A stretch of 64,000 bases of DNA from Halorhabdus salina (GCF_013839425.1 NZ_JACDNP010000001.1:186001-250000), one strand, 5' to 3'; shown: positions 18,266-27,508, counted from the first letter of the stretch. A program made the numbers and translations. The notes: a model not told the origin generated them from the sequence alone.

Positions 18266-20962
18266 CTAGCCGGTGTTTTTCATCCCGGCGGCGATGCCGT
18301 GGACGGTCAGGCGGAGGGTGCGGCGCTCGGTCTCTGTTAAGTGTGACTGGGCGAGCAAACGGGTCTGGAGGAGATTCAGCGGGTCGACGTAGGGATTACG
18401 GCGCTCGAGATTCTCCTGGAGCCAACCTCGGTTGAGCAGCGTTTGCTGCCCGGATATCTCTTGGAGGAGTGAGACGGATTCTTCGTACTCCTGACGGATG
18501 CGCGGGAAGATGCGCTCGCGGACGTCGTCGTCAGCCAGGTTAGCGTACTCGGTCGCGATTTCCATGTCGGACTTGGCCAAGGCCATCCCGGCGTGGTCGA
18601 TGATCGTCCCGAAGTACGGCCACTCCTCGTACATTTCCTGAAGCGTCTCCATATCGCCGCCGTCGTCGAGGTATCCCTGGATACCCGTGGCAACGGAGTA
18701 CCAGCCGGGGACGATACAGCGGGCCTGCGTCCAAGAGAACACCCACGGAATGGCTCGCAGGTCTTCGACGGAACGGTCTTCGCTACGGGAGGCCGGCCGC
18801 GAACCCATGTTGAGATTCTCGATGACCGTGATCGGGGTCGCCTGCTCGAAGTACTTGACGAACCCGTCGGTCTCTAAGAGGTCGCGATACTCCGTACTGG
18901 CGTAGTCAGCTGCCGTCTGGAAGGCGTTAATCCACTCCTCAGGGATGTCCTCGACAGGGTTCTCCATGGCGTTGTGTCGCGCCAGGATCTGCGCGTTGAG
19001 CATCTGTTCGAGGTTGCGTTCTGCGACCTCCGGATTACCGTACTTCTCGGCGATGGCCTCGCCCTGCTCGGTGAACTTGATCTGACCGTTGACTGTTTCG
19101 TTAGGCAAGGCGAGCATCGCTTCGTGCATCGGCACGCCACCGCGGGAGATCGAGCCACCGCGGCCGTGGAACAGCCGTAGATCGACGTCGAAGTCGTTAC
19201 AGATGCTGGCCATCCGCTTTTGATTCCGGTACAGCTCCCAGTTGGCGGCCAGGTAGCCGTTCTCCTTCGAGGAGTCCGAATAGCCAAGCAAGATCTCTTG
19301 GATGTTATCCCGAGCGTCCAGAGCCTGGCTGTAGGCCTCGTTCTCGAAGAGCGTGCTCAGCATCTCCCGAACACGCGTGAGTGCGTACTCGCTTTCGAAC
19401 AGCGGGACGATATCAAACCCACAGTAGCCCGGCAGGTCGACGATACCGGCCTGATCGCCCAGGAAGAGGACTTCTAGCGCGTGAGAGGCCTCCTCGAACC
19501 AGCTGATCGCATAGGTGTCGATCGCGTCGACACCGTATTCGCGCTGCCAGTCGGCGGCCTCGGAGAACAGCGTCAGGACTTTTTCCGAGTCCTCGGAGAG
19601 CCCCTCGATGTCTTCGATATCGATGACCGGATCGTCCTGCAAAATCGCCTCGGTCAGGAACTCGACGCGCTCGTCTTCTGCCATCGACTCGTAGTCGATC
19701 CCCTCCCGATCGAGGGTCTCGACGAGCGCGTTCGTGTGTTTCTCGCGGTGATCCCGCAAGTCGAGGCTGGCAAGCGTAAACCCGAAGGTTTCTACTTTCC
19801 GGATCAGCGGTTCGACGTGGGCCTCGACGATGTCCTCGGCGTTGTTCGCCCGAAGGCTGTCGGCGATAAGCTCCAGATCGCGGATGAGCTGCCCGTCGGC
19901 GTCGTACTCGCCCGATCGAACGTCATCAACCCGGAGCACGCTCTCACGCATCAACTTCAGCTTCTGCCGGTAGGGTTCGTCCGGGTAGCGATCATCGATC
20001 TCGTCGGCAACGCCCGGAAGGTGTTCCTTGTGGGTCTCGAGGCTCTCCTCGAAGGCCTCGCTCATCTCTAGATTATCGACGTCCTGACTCAGCACACCGG
20101 AGAGACTTTTGAGGTCGTCCCGATACAGATCAAGCACAACACTCCGCTGGCGGTCGAGCGTTTCCTTCGTGACCTCAGGCGTGACGAAGGGGTTCCCGTC
20201 ACGGTCACTGCCGGCCCACGACCGGAACTCGTACAGTTTCGGCACCTCGACATCACCATCGTAGGTCTCCTCGATGGCATGCTCGAGTTCGTCGTAGACC
20301 TCACTGATCACGTCGAAAAGGCTGTTCTCAAGGTACCACTGAATGTTCAGCGTCTCGTCAGTGACGTCGGGACGTCGGTCACGGACTTGGGGCGTCTGCC
20401 AGAGACTCGTCACTTCGGCGCTGAGTTCCCGTTTGATTCGTCGCTCTTCCCGATCCGTGAAACTGATCTCATCCAGATCCTGGATTATCTTCCCGACCGA
20501 CCAAAGCTTGGCTTTGGTCGTCTTGCGCCGCGCTTCGGTCGGATGGGCCGTAAACGTCGGTTCGATGATGACGTCATCGAGAATGTCCTCGACAGTTTCG
20601 GGATCGACGTCCTCGGCCGCCAGTTGTTCGACGGCTTTCCCGACCGTGTCCGAGAGTTCACTGTTCTGGACGCCCTCCCTGATCTCGCGGACGCGTTCGC
20701 GTTCCTCGGCCAAGTTGACCAGTTCGAAGTAGGTCGTAAACGCTCGGGCAACGACGTCTTGCATCTCCGGAGACAACCGGTCGAGTTCGTCGTGGATCGG
20801 CTCACGGGACTCGGCTTTCCCACGCCGATAGCCGATGGCATTGTTCCGGATCGTCTCGACGACATCGAATGCTTCACTCGAGCTTTGACTTTCAATAACG
20901 GTTCCCAGGAGTTCCCCCAGTTCGCGGACGTCCTGGTTGAGCTCCCTGGCGTGTAAAGTCAT
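18266..20962 (-). CDS. ppc: Phosphoenolpyruvate carboxylase
   Basis: 898 residues, the bacterial-type long PEPC. It makes oxaloacetate from PEP and bicarbonate to refill the TCA cycle. The signatures are intact: FTAHPTEARR (catalytic His region), SWAGSDRDGNPFVTPEVT, LGYSDSSKENGYLAANWELY, FHGRGGSISRGG, GSRPASRS, AIPWVFSWTQAR and the C-terminal AAGMKNTG. It stands among pyruvate-node genes (pyk, por), so it is part of anaplerosis. The start at 20962 is the first ATG and gives MTLHARELNQDVREL, typical of haloarchaeal PEPC. Confidence 0.96.
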   Translation of the reverse strand: MTLHARELNQDVRELGELLGTVIESQSSSEAFDVVETIRNNAIGYRRGKAESREPIHDELDRLSPEMQDVVARAFTTYFELVNLAEERERVREIREGVQNSELSDTVGKAVEQLAAEDVDPETVEDILDDVIIEPTFTAHPTEARRKTTKAKLWSVGKIIQDLDEISFTDREERRIKRELSAEVTSLWQTPQVRDRRPDVTDETLNIQWYLENSLFDVISEVYDELEHAIEETYDGDVEVPKLYEFRSWAGSDRDGNPFVTPEVTKETLDRQRSVVLDLYRDDLKSLSGVLSQDVDNLEMSEAFEESLETHKEHLPGVADEIDDRYPDEPYRQKLKLMRESVLRVDDVRSGEYDADGQLIRDLELIADSLRANNAEDIVEAHVEPLIRKVETFGFTLASLDLRDHREKHTNALVETLDREGIDYESMAEDERVEFLTEAILQDDPVIDIEDIEGLSEDSEKVLTLFSEAADWQREYGVDAIDTYAISWFEEASHALEVLFLGDQAGIVDLPGYCGFDIVPLFESEYALTRVREMLSTLFENEAYSQALDARDNIQEILLGYSDSSKENGYLAANWELYRNQKRMASICNDFDVDLRLFHGRGGSISRGGVPMHEAMLALPNETVNGQIKFTEQGEAIAEKYGNPEVAERNLEQMLNAQILARHNAMENPVEDIPEEWINAFQTAADYASTEYRDLLETDGFVKYFEQATPITVIENLNMGSRPASRSEDRSVEDLRAIPWVFSWTQARCIVPGWYSVATGIQGYLDDGGDMETLQEMYEEWPYFGTIIDHAGMALAKSDMEIATEYANLADDDVRERIFPRIRQEYEESVSLLQEISGQQTLLNRGWLQENLERRNPYVDPLNLLQTRLLAQSHLTETERRTLRLTVHGIAAGMKNTG

Positions 20963-21535
20963 ACCACCCTCTGATAGTCCGAAGGGTATAACACTAGCGG
21001 AATTGGAAGAACGTACGATAGGCCCTAATTAATAATTTGTGAGACTCCCTTCTTGCGATTTGACGACCAAATTTACCACGATCTATAAGGCTCATATAAA
21101 AAGATATATGTTTATAGTGGTGAATATTGCCGCCGTCGCGGGTGTCGATTGACGCCGGGCACGAGACGGATCGCCCGACTAGGTGACCGTCCGGTGGACC
21201 CCCTATATCGCGGGATCGACGATTGACAAATGTAAATACAGCAATCGTCGAAGAAATATAGCAGAATCCCGGTACTGCGCCCGAATGGCGGGCAAATATA
21301 TTAATGATTGTTCGTTTTAAAACCACCTACTTCGTTACATTCGTTTCGATAAAATCGTGAAAAACCAGTTCTCGCCCCCTTAAACACCCCGAATTATGGG
21401 GGTAGGGTTTAGTTATTGTTTGTTACATACTATAGTAGTAGGTGGACTCTCTGATGACCGATGACGCAACTGGACGCGACAAAGGGGGTCAGCCAGGAGC
21501 CCACCGCGAATTGATGACTAACTTAGGTGATTACG
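20963..21535. other. AT-rich intergenic region between divergent ppc and por operon
   Basis: 573 bases, far more AT-rich than the genes, with many TATA-like words (tataaaaagatatatg near 21097-21113; gttttaaaac palindrome 21314-21323). Two 8-base words form an inverted pair: ccacctac (21323-21330) and gtaggtgg (21438-21445). A perfect 10-bp palindrome, tactatagta, lies at 21428-21437. A minus-strand open frame (20994-21326) is not convincing as a gene. The region probably carries promoters and operators for both directions. Confidence 0.55.
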
Positions 21536-21543
21536 ATGGATGA
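21454..21543 (+). CDS. Possible 29-codon upstream ORF overlapping porG
   Basis: ATG at 21454 with a GGTGG word about 10 bases upstream opens a 29-residue hydrophilic frame (MTDDATGRDKGGQPGAHREL...) that stops at 21541-21543, eight bases inside porG. A small leader peptide translationally coupled to porG is possible; chance cannot be excluded because the frame is short. Confidence 0.25.
   Translation: MTDDATGRDKGGQPGAHRELMTNLGDYDG
21525..21530 (+). promoter_or_regulatory. Ribosome binding site of porG
   Basis: aggtga(tt) matches the haloarchaeal anti-Shine-Dalgarno (GGAGGTGATC) and lies five bases before the ATG at 21536. This favours ATG 21536 over the in-frame GTG at 21527, which lies within the site. 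Shine-Dalgarno sites are uncommon for first genes in haloarchaea, which implies a leadered transcript. Confidence 0.6.
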
Positions 21544-22075
21544 AATACGGATTCACGGACGCGGCGGACAGGGTTCAGTAACGCTGGCACAGCTGCTGGC
21601 ACAGGCAGCCCACGAAGAAGGTACGTGGGCACAGGCGTTCCCGGCGTTCGGTGTCGAACGCCGTGGAGCGCCCGTCGAGGCGTTCGCCCGCTTTGACGAA
21701 GAAAAGATCACGGACCGCAGTCAAGTCGACGAACCGGACTACGTGATCGTCCAGGACACCAGTCTTCTGGAGTATGTCGACGTCACCGAAGGCCTCGCAG
21801 ATGACGGCTTAGTCTTAGTCAACACCAGCGCGGATCCCGAAGATGTCGACATCGAAACTGACGCCGAGGTCGCGACAGTCGACGCGACGGAAATCGCGCT
21901 CGAACACCTCGGCAAGCCGATCATGAACACCGCGTTGCTGGGCGCGTTCGCCGGTGGGACCGGCCTGCTATCCCAGGATAGCCTCGAAGCAGTCATTACG
22001 CAGAAATTCGGCGGCGAAATCGGCGAGCAGAACGTCGCCGCGACCAACGACGCCTTCACGGAGGTATCAGCATGA
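21536..22075 (+). CDS. porG: Pyruvate:ferredoxin oxidoreductase, gamma subunit
   Basis: 179 residues from the ATG at 21536. Catalytic-domain III type subunit of 2-oxoacid:ferredoxin oxidoreductases: IRIHGRGGQGSVTLAQLLA at the N-terminus, FPAFGVERRGAPVEAFAR, a central VDATEIALEHLGKPIMNTALLGAF and GLLSQDSLEAVI. It is the first gene of a four-gene operon with 4-base ATGA overlap to porD. This subunit is fused to alpha in the two-subunit enzymes usual in haloarchaea. Confidence 0.93.
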   Translation: MDEIRIHGRGGQGSVTLAQLLAQAAHEEGTWAQAFPAFGVERRGAPVEAFARFDEEKITDRSQVDEPDYVIVQDTSLLEYVDVTEGLADDGLVLVNTSADPEDVDIETDAEVATVDATEIALEHLGKPIMNTALLGAFAGGTGLLSQDSLEAVITQKFGGEIGEQNVAATNDAFTEVSA

Positions 22076-22365
22076 GCCAATCAGACGACCCATACGAGAA
22101 CCTCACGATTACGACCGGTGCCGTCGTCGAACCGAACACGTCCCGAGTGAACAAAACGGGGTCATGGCGGCAGTTCAAGCCCGTCATCGACATCGATGCC
22201 TGTATCGCCTGCGGACAGTGTGATACGTACTGTCCCGACCAGGCGGCAAAGCCGGTCGAGGGCGAGGACTACTACGGATTCGATCTAGATTACTGCAAGG
22301 GCTGTGGGATCTGTGAGGAAGTCTGCCCGACTGACGCTATTGAGATGATTCGAGAGGTGAAGTGA
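22072..22365 (+). CDS. porD: Pyruvate:ferredoxin oxidoreductase, delta subunit (2x[4Fe-4S])
   Basis: 97 residues. Ferredoxin-like subunit with two complete cluster motifs, CIACGQCDTYCP (Cys44, 47, 50, 54) and CKGCGICEEVCP (Cys75, 78, 81, 85). An N-terminal extension contains NKTGSWRQFKPVID, typical of PorD of thermophiles. It carries electrons from the TPP site to external ferredoxin. One base separates its stop from the porA ATG. Confidence 0.94.
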   Translation: MSQSDDPYENLTITTGAVVEPNTSRVNKTGSWRQFKPVIDIDACIACGQCDTYCPDQAAKPVEGEDYYGFDLDYCKGCGICEEVCPTDAIEMIREVK

Positions 22366-22366
22366 C

Positions 22367-23593
22367 ATGGCCAAAGCTGAACAGAACCCCTCTGACGAGC
22401 AGGAGGTTATGAAGGGGACATCGGCAGTCGCGAAAGGTGTCATGGCCGCAGATCCCGACGTCGTCTCGGCGTATCCGATCACGCCCCAGACCGGGGTTGT
22501 CGAGAAGCTCTCGGAACTCGTGGCCGACGGCCAACTCGACAGTGAGTTCATCAAGGTCGACAGCGAATTCAACGCCGCCTCGACGTGTATCGGTGCGTCA
22601 GCCGCTGGCGCACGAGCATTCTCCGCGACGTCGAGTCAGGGGTTGAAGCTGATGAGCGAACCCCTATTCACGGCGGCGGGCATGCGCCTGCCGATCGTAA
22701 TGGCGGTCGCCAACCGGTCGTTGTCGGCTCCGCTCTCGATCTGGGCCGACCACACTGACGCCTTCGCCGAACGGGATGGCGGCATGCTGCAGTTTCACGC
22801 CGAGGACGTTCAGGAGGCCATCGACCACGTCCTGATGGGCTTTCGAGTCGCCGAGCAGGTCAACCTGCCCGTACTCTCGAACTTCGACGGCTTCATTCTG
22901 ACCCACGTTCAAGAACCCGCAGACATCCCTACCGAGGAAGAAGTCAACGAATTCCTCCCGCCGCGTGATCCCGAGTTCACCCTCGATCCGTCGGACCCGA
23001 AGACGATGGGTGCCTTCGCCCGGCCGGAACACTGGACTGAGACGCGGTACGCGATCCAGGAAGCGATGATGGAGTCGAAGGACGTCTGGGCCCAGACGGT
23101 CCAGGAGTTCAAGGAGGTCTTCGGCCGAGATTACACCGAGTACAACGGGATGCTCGATACCTACCACGGCGATGCTGATTACCGCCTCGTGGCACTGGGC
23201 TCTATCTGTGGAACGATCCGTGGCGTCATCGACGAGTACCGCGAGCAGGGCGTCGACGTCGGCCTCGTCCGACCGCGCGTCCACCGGCCGTTCCCGACCG
23301 AGGAACTCCGCGAAGCACTGGGTGACGCCGAGGCCGTCGGCGTCCTGACCAAGGAGATGTCCCCCGGCTACGAGAGTGCTCTGGCCGGCGAGATCAAGGG
23401 CACGCTGTACCACGCCGAGAACCAGCCGCCGATCAAGAGCTTCGTCATCGGGATGGCTGGCCGGGACGTCAACGCCCCGGAGATCGGGACAATGATCGAG
23501 GAGACCATGGAGGCATCGGCCCCGATGACCTTCGAAGAGCAGGAATCGTGGCCGCAACTGCGTGAGAAGCTCCTCAACGGAGGCGATCAGTAA
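22367..23593 (+). CDS. porA: Pyruvate:ferredoxin oxidoreductase, alpha subunit
   Basis: 408 residues. Contains the YPITPQTGVVEKL motif, DSEFNAASTCIGASAAGARAFSATSSQGL and the MAVANRSLSAPLSIWADHTD block, which is specific to pyruvate-type rather than 2-oxoglutarate-type enzymes; C-terminal half VGLVRPRVHRPFP and GVLTKEMSPGYE. The stop overlaps the porB start (TAATG). Pyruvate specificity is inferred from these blocks and from the pyk/ppc neighbourhood. Confidence 0.94.
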   Translation: MAKAEQNPSDEQEVMKGTSAVAKGVMAADPDVVSAYPITPQTGVVEKLSELVADGQLDSEFIKVDSEFNAASTCIGASAAGARAFSATSSQGLKLMSEPLFTAAGMRLPIVMAVANRSLSAPLSIWADHTDAFAERDGGMLQFHAEDVQEAIDHVLMGFRVAEQVNLPVLSNFDGFILTHVQEPADIPTEEEVNEFLPPRDPEFTLDPSDPKTMGAFARPEHWTETRYAIQEAMMESKDVWAQTVQEFKEVFGRDYTEYNGMLDTYHGDADYRLVALGSICGTIRGVIDEYREQGVDVGLVRPRVHRPFPTEELREALGDAEAVGVLTKEMSPGYESALAGEIKGTLYHAENQPPIKSFVIGMAGRDVNAPEIGTMIEETMEASAPMTFEEQESWPQLREKLLNGGDQ

Positions 23594-24549
23594 TGAGTTC
23601 AGACCGACAAGACCAGGACTTCACTGACGAGGTTGAACACGGCGAGGAACTGTGGAACCCCGGCCACCGCGCATGTGCCGGATGTGGTCCCGCCCTGGCG
23701 ATGAAATACATCACCGAGGCAGCCGGGCCGAACACGATCGTCACGAACGCCACAGGTTGTATGGAAGTCGTCTCGACGCCCTTCCCCGAGAGTTCCTGGG
23801 GGACGAGCTACATCCACAACATCTTCGAAAACGCTGCCTCGGTCGCCGCCGGCGTCGAGGCCGCCTACCAGTCGTTCGACCGCCGGGATCCCGATCATCT
23901 CGACGTCAGCGACGAGGATGACCTCAACATCATCGCGATCGGTGGTGACGGGGCCACGGCCGACATCGGCTTCCGTGCTCTCTCGGGCATGATGGAACGC
24001 GGGCACGACGTTACCTACGTGATGTACGACAACGAGGCGTACATGAACACGGGCGTCCAGCGCTCTAGCCAGACGCCACTGGGCGCGTCGACGACGACGT
24101 CGCCCGCAGGCACGGAGAGCATTGGGAACGACACCAACAAGAAAGACATGGCTTCGATCGCGGCCGATCACGGCGTCGAGTACGTTGCAACGGCCTCGAT
24201 TTCGAACCCCCACGACTTCAAGCAGAAAGTCGAAAAGGCCCTCGAGATCGACGGGCCGAAGTTCCTGCACGTCTACTCGCCGTGCCCGGTCGGTTGGAGC
24301 TACGAGTCCTCGAAGACGGTCGAACTCGCCGAGTTAGCCGTCGAAACTGGTCTGTTCCCCGTCTTCGAGATGGAGAACGGCGAGATCACCAGTGTCAACA
24401 AGATTAGCGACCGCAAGCCTGTTCGAGAATGGCTCGAAACGCAGGGTCGCTTCAAGCACCTCTTCGACGGCGAAGAGGGCGAGGAAACGATCGAAGCACT
24501 CCAAGAGTGGATCGACGGCCGAGCCGAAGACCTCGGACTAGACGCCTGA
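23593..24549 (+). CDS. porB: Pyruvate:ferredoxin oxidoreductase, beta subunit (TPP-binding)
   Basis: 318 residues. TPP-binding subunit: HRACAGCGPALAMKY and ATGCMEVVSTPFPESSW at the N-terminus, GGDGATADIGFRAL with the later YDNEAYMNTGVQRSSQTP (TPP/metal motif GDG-x(n)-N), then KFLHVYSPCPVGW. Cysteines in CAGC, ATGC and SPCP are those that bind a proximal [4Fe-4S] cluster in thermophilic POR. It completes a GDAB operon, with a T-rich stretch about 26 bases after the stop. Confidence 0.95.
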   Translation: MSSDRQDQDFTDEVEHGEELWNPGHRACAGCGPALAMKYITEAAGPNTIVTNATGCMEVVSTPFPESSWGTSYIHNIFENAASVAAGVEAAYQSFDRRDPDHLDVSDEDDLNIIAIGGDGATADIGFRALSGMMERGHDVTYVMYDNEAYMNTGVQRSSQTPLGASTTTSPAGTESIGNDTNKKDMASIAADHGVEYVATASISNPHDFKQKVEKALEIDGPKFLHVYSPCPVGWSYESSKTVELAELAVETGLFPVFEMENGEITSVNKISDRKPVREWLETQGRFKHLFDGEEGEETIEALQEWIDGRAEDLGLDA

Positions 24550-24574
24550 GCTGACCCCCAATCAGTCGCGTCTA

Positions 24575-24579
24575 TTTTT
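24575..24579 (+). terminator. T-tract after porB
   Basis: tctatttttcccctttcg downstream of the porB stop; a run of five T, as used for intrinsic termination by archaeal RNA polymerase. Confidence 0.4.
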
Positions 24580-24770
24580 CCCCTTTCGTCGTCTCCGGTG
24601 AGCGTCGCGACTCGCTCGTGGTATCTCGCCAGCCACCACAGCCCCACGGATAGCACTGCCCCACCGGCGAATTGTGCTGTCAGTCATGACGAGCGCTCAC
24701 CTTCGCTTGAGTGACGGTTGAACATCACAAGTGGATGGCCACCAATATTAGAAAGTGAAACGGTGGTAGA

Positions 24771-24780
24771 AGGATATATA
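24771..24780 (+). promoter_or_regulatory. TATA box of the transducer gene
   Basis: gatatatatg lies about 30 bases before the ATG at 24805. This fits a near-leaderless transcript and supports that start. Confidence 0.6.
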
Positions 24781-24804
24781 TGCCTCATCTTTTAAGATTC
24801 ATAT

Positions 24805-26274
24805 ATGGTTGATTTGCGCACGCGAAAGATCCGCGCTGTGCTTTCGTTACAGATCCTGCACGTGGTTTGGCAAGCCATGCTTCCCTTCCTTGCCCCGGGG
24901 TCGCTGTACCCGTTCCTGGCCGGTGGTGGGTTCGTCCTCGCGGCCGGGGTGCTCGGCTATGGGTACATCACACAGCGGCGACGGATCGAAGCGCTCTCGA
25001 GTGCACGCGAAACGTTGCGCTCGCGAGTGACAGACCTCGAGTCCGAGCGGACCACACTCGAAGAAGAGCTCACCGAGGCCCGTGACGAACTCGAATTACA
25101 ACGATCTCAGCGCGAGGCCAGTTCCCAGTCAGCGCCAGTACCACTGACGCCGGACGGCGGCATCGCCGCCTCCACTGGCAACTCTTTCGAGGAGATCAAC
25201 GAATACATCGCTCGGAGTGCATCGACACTGGATGCGGCTAGTGAAGGTGACCTCACGGTCCGACTCGACGCCGAGACGCCCATGGACGCACTCAACGAAC
25301 TTGCAGCCGAGTTCAACGAGATGGCGGCCGCCTTCGAACAGACGATCGACACGGCAGGGGACTTCAGTGGTGACGTCTCGGGATCGAGCGAGCAGGTCAC
25401 AACGGCGACAGAAGCCGTCCGGGAGGCCAGCGAGAGCATGGCCGACAGCGTCCAGGAACTCGCCGACGCCTTCCACGAGCAACACGGACAGATCAACCAG
25501 ATCTCCGACGAGATGAGCGAGATGTCCGCGACGATCGAGGAAATCGCAGCATCCTCCGACGAAGTCGCCGAAAAAGCAGATCAGACCGAACAGCGGACTG
25601 TCGAAGGGATCGAGGCCGCCCGGGACGTCAGCGACGCAATGGACGAGGTCGACGACCAGACTGAATCCGTCGTCGGCACCGTCGAGACGCTCGACGATCA
25701 GATGGGTGAAGTCGGCCAGATCGTCGAGCTGATCGACGACATCGCCGAACAGACGAACATTCTCGCACTGAACGCCTCGATCGAGGCCGCCCATGCCTCC
25801 AGCGGCGACAACAACGGATTCACCGTCGTCGCCGACGAGGTCAAAAGCCTCGCCGAGGAGACGAAAGACGCGACCAACGAGATCGAAACCCTCATCAACG
25901 ACATCCAGGCCCAGACCACCCAGACGGTCGAAGAGATCCAGACGATGCGCGAGACGGTCAGTGAGGGCCAGGACACGATGGACGAGGGCCTCGAAGCGCT
26001 GGAATCGGTCCTCGACTACGTTCAGGACACCTCCAGTGGCGTCAAAGAGATTTCGAGTGCTACTGACGACCAGGCATCGTCCTCTGAAGAAGTCGCCAGC
26101 ATCGCTGACAGCGCGGCCAAAGTCAGTCGCGAAAACATGCAGGAAGCCGAAAACGTCGCGGCCATCGCCGAAGAGCAGACGCTCGCACTCGGCGAAATGT
26201 ACGTCAACGCGAAGATGCTGACGATGCGAGCCCAGCAGCTCTCGGCCCTATTCGAGCGCTACACGACAGAATAG
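24805..26274 (+). CDS. Methyl-accepting chemotaxis transducer (Htr family) without sensory domain
   Basis: 489 residues. Two hydrophobic segments close together (about 12-30 and 34-54) with almost no outside loop, then a coiled coil (55-105), a HAMP/linker region (about 135-185) and a long helical signalling domain. The hairpin tip ILALNASIEAAHASSGDNNGF...VADEVKSLAEE (near 315-350) is the CheA/CheW contact region. Glu/Gln-rich helices hold likely methylation sites. With no extracellular ligand domain, it may sense membrane state or a partner integral protein. CheC is encoded 1.5 kb downstream. Confidence 0.9.
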   Translation: MVDLRTRKIRAVLSLQILHVVWQAMLPFLAPGSLYPFLAGGGFVLAAGVLGYGYITQRRRIEALSSARETLRSRVTDLESERTTLEEELTEARDELELQRSQREASSQSAPVPLTPDGGIAASTGNSFEEINEYIARSASTLDAASEGDLTVRLDAETPMDALNELAAEFNEMAAAFEQTIDTAGDFSGDVSGSSEQVTTATEAVREASESMADSVQELADAFHEQHGQINQISDEMSEMSATIEEIAASSDEVAEKADQTEQRTVEGIEAARDVSDAMDEVDDQTESVVGTVETLDDQMGEVGQIVELIDDIAEQTNILALNASIEAAHASSGDNNGFTVVADEVKSLAEETKDATNEIETLINDIQAQTTQTVEEIQTMRETVSEGQDTMDEGLEALESVLDYVQDTSSGVKEISSATDDQASSSEEVASIADSAAKVSRENMQEAENVAAIAEEQTLALGEMYVNAKMLTMRAQQLSALFERYTTE

Positions 26275-26318
26275 AGCGAGATCCAACGGGAGCGGCTTCC
26301 GGGCAGTCGGACGCGCAC

Positions 26319-26324
26319 TTTTTT
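26319..26324 (+). terminator. T6 tract after the transducer gene
   Basis: gcgcacttttttgttcgg, six T, 44 bases after the stop codon at 26274 and in the gap to the convergent bactofilin-like gene. Confidence 0.45.
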
Positions 26325-26422
26325 GTTCGGATGATTATCGTTTCCTGGTCATTGCCGGGACACTCCCCATAGAATTCGTGCTGTGTTCACTGGCGTCGGA
26401 AGTACAGGCACCCATCGCCGTC

Positions 26423-27418
26423 TTACTCCGTCGGCGACGATTCGGGAGCGGCGCCCTCGACATCGGTCTCGGTGGCTGGCTCAGTGGGACCCATCGACTG
26501 GCCGTCCGCCGGGAGATCTCCCTCGGTTGCCAACCGCTCGGCTGCGTTGGCCATCGCTTGGGCAGTCTGGTCGACGTCGTCGAGTACGTCCGTGGCGTGC
26601 AGCTCCATCTCGCCACGGGCGCGGATCGTCCCTTCGACAGTGGCGTTCTCGTGGAGGGCGACATCTTCGGCGGCGATATCTCCCCAGACGTGAACGCCGG
26701 GACCGATCCGGACCGTCCCGCCGCGGGTTGTCACGTCGCCTTTGATTTCAGTCGCCCGGCCAACGGTCACGTCCTCACGCGCCCGAAGACTGCCAAAGAC
26801 GGTCGTATCCCGGCCGACGGTAAGCGATTCGGCCCGGAGATTGCCGTGCAACCGGCAGTCGTCGCCGATGAGGGCGGGCGCGGAGACGCGCCAGGCGTCG
26901 TCGCTGACATGGGCGTTTCGGGGAATGATGAGCGGGTCGTGCTCGGAGTCAGACCCGACGACCGATTCGAGGGCTTCTTCGGCGGCTTCCTGTTCGCCCA
27001 TCCGGAGCAGGTGGCTCAGATAGACGAACAGGAACACGATCGTCGGCATCGGATTCCGAATGACGATCCAGCCGTTTGCCTCGAATCCGTCTTCGATCTC
27101 GACGTCGTCCCCGATATCCAGATCACCGGCGACTTTCAACTCGCCACCGATGTGGACCCGCTCGCCGAGATAGGCATCCCCGCCGACCAGGACATCTTCC
27201 TCGACGTCACACCACACGTCGAGTCGACAGTCGCTCGCCGCCTCGATGTGACCCCCAAACCGGACGCGCTCGCCCGCGACAACTGTGTCGCCGCGAACGC
27301 CGAACTCGACCGTACTCTGGCCACCGACGATCACGTCGCCGTCGGTGACGAGATCGTGTTCCTCGACGGTCGTCCCGTCGGGAATGGCGAGTTCGTCCAG
27401 CGGCGTCGATCGAAGCAC
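26423..27418 (-). CDS. Bactofilin-like polymer-forming protein with internal membrane segment
   Basis: 331 residues from a GTG at 27418. That start is chosen because atttaaga is centred about 27 bases upstream, giving a leaderless transcript; the longer frame starts with TTG. Two blocks of short repeated beta turns (GDVIVGGQSTVEFGVRGD..., ESLTVGRDTTVFGSLRARED...) have the hexapeptide-like rhythm of bactofilins. Between them is a hydrophobic helix MPTIVFLFVYLSHLL. The tail is acidic and disordered. The family forms cytoskeletal filaments in bacteria; the role in archaea is unknown. It is convergent with the chemotaxis transducer. Confidence 0.7.
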   Translation of the reverse strand: MLRSTPLDELAIPDGTTVEEHDLVTDGDVIVGGQSTVEFGVRGDTVVAGERVRFGGHIEAASDCRLDVWCDVEEDVLVGGDAYLGERVHIGGELKVAGDLDIGDDVEIEDGFEANGWIVIRNPMPTIVFLFVYLSHLLRMGEQEAAEEALESVVGSDSEHDPLIIPRNAHVSDDAWRVSAPALIGDDCRLHGNLRAESLTVGRDTTVFGSLRAREDVTVGRATEIKGDVTTRGGTVRIGPGVHVWGDIAAEDVALHENATVEGTIRARGEMELHATDVLDDVDQTAQAMANAAERLATEGDLPADGQSMGPTEPATETDVEGAAPESSPTE

Positions 27419-27508
27419 ACATCTAAAAGGGAAATCAGACGTCTTAAATCCCAAGCCTGCGTCTGACTGGCGTCTGACGGACAGCGTGGATGAGAGTCGA
27501 TACGTAGT

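Noticed and set aside
20994-21326. 110-codon minus-strand frame between ppc and por
   Set aside because: Lies in AT-rich intergenic DNA, composition is unlike haloarchaeal proteins (basic, Ile/Phe-rich), and no motif is seen.
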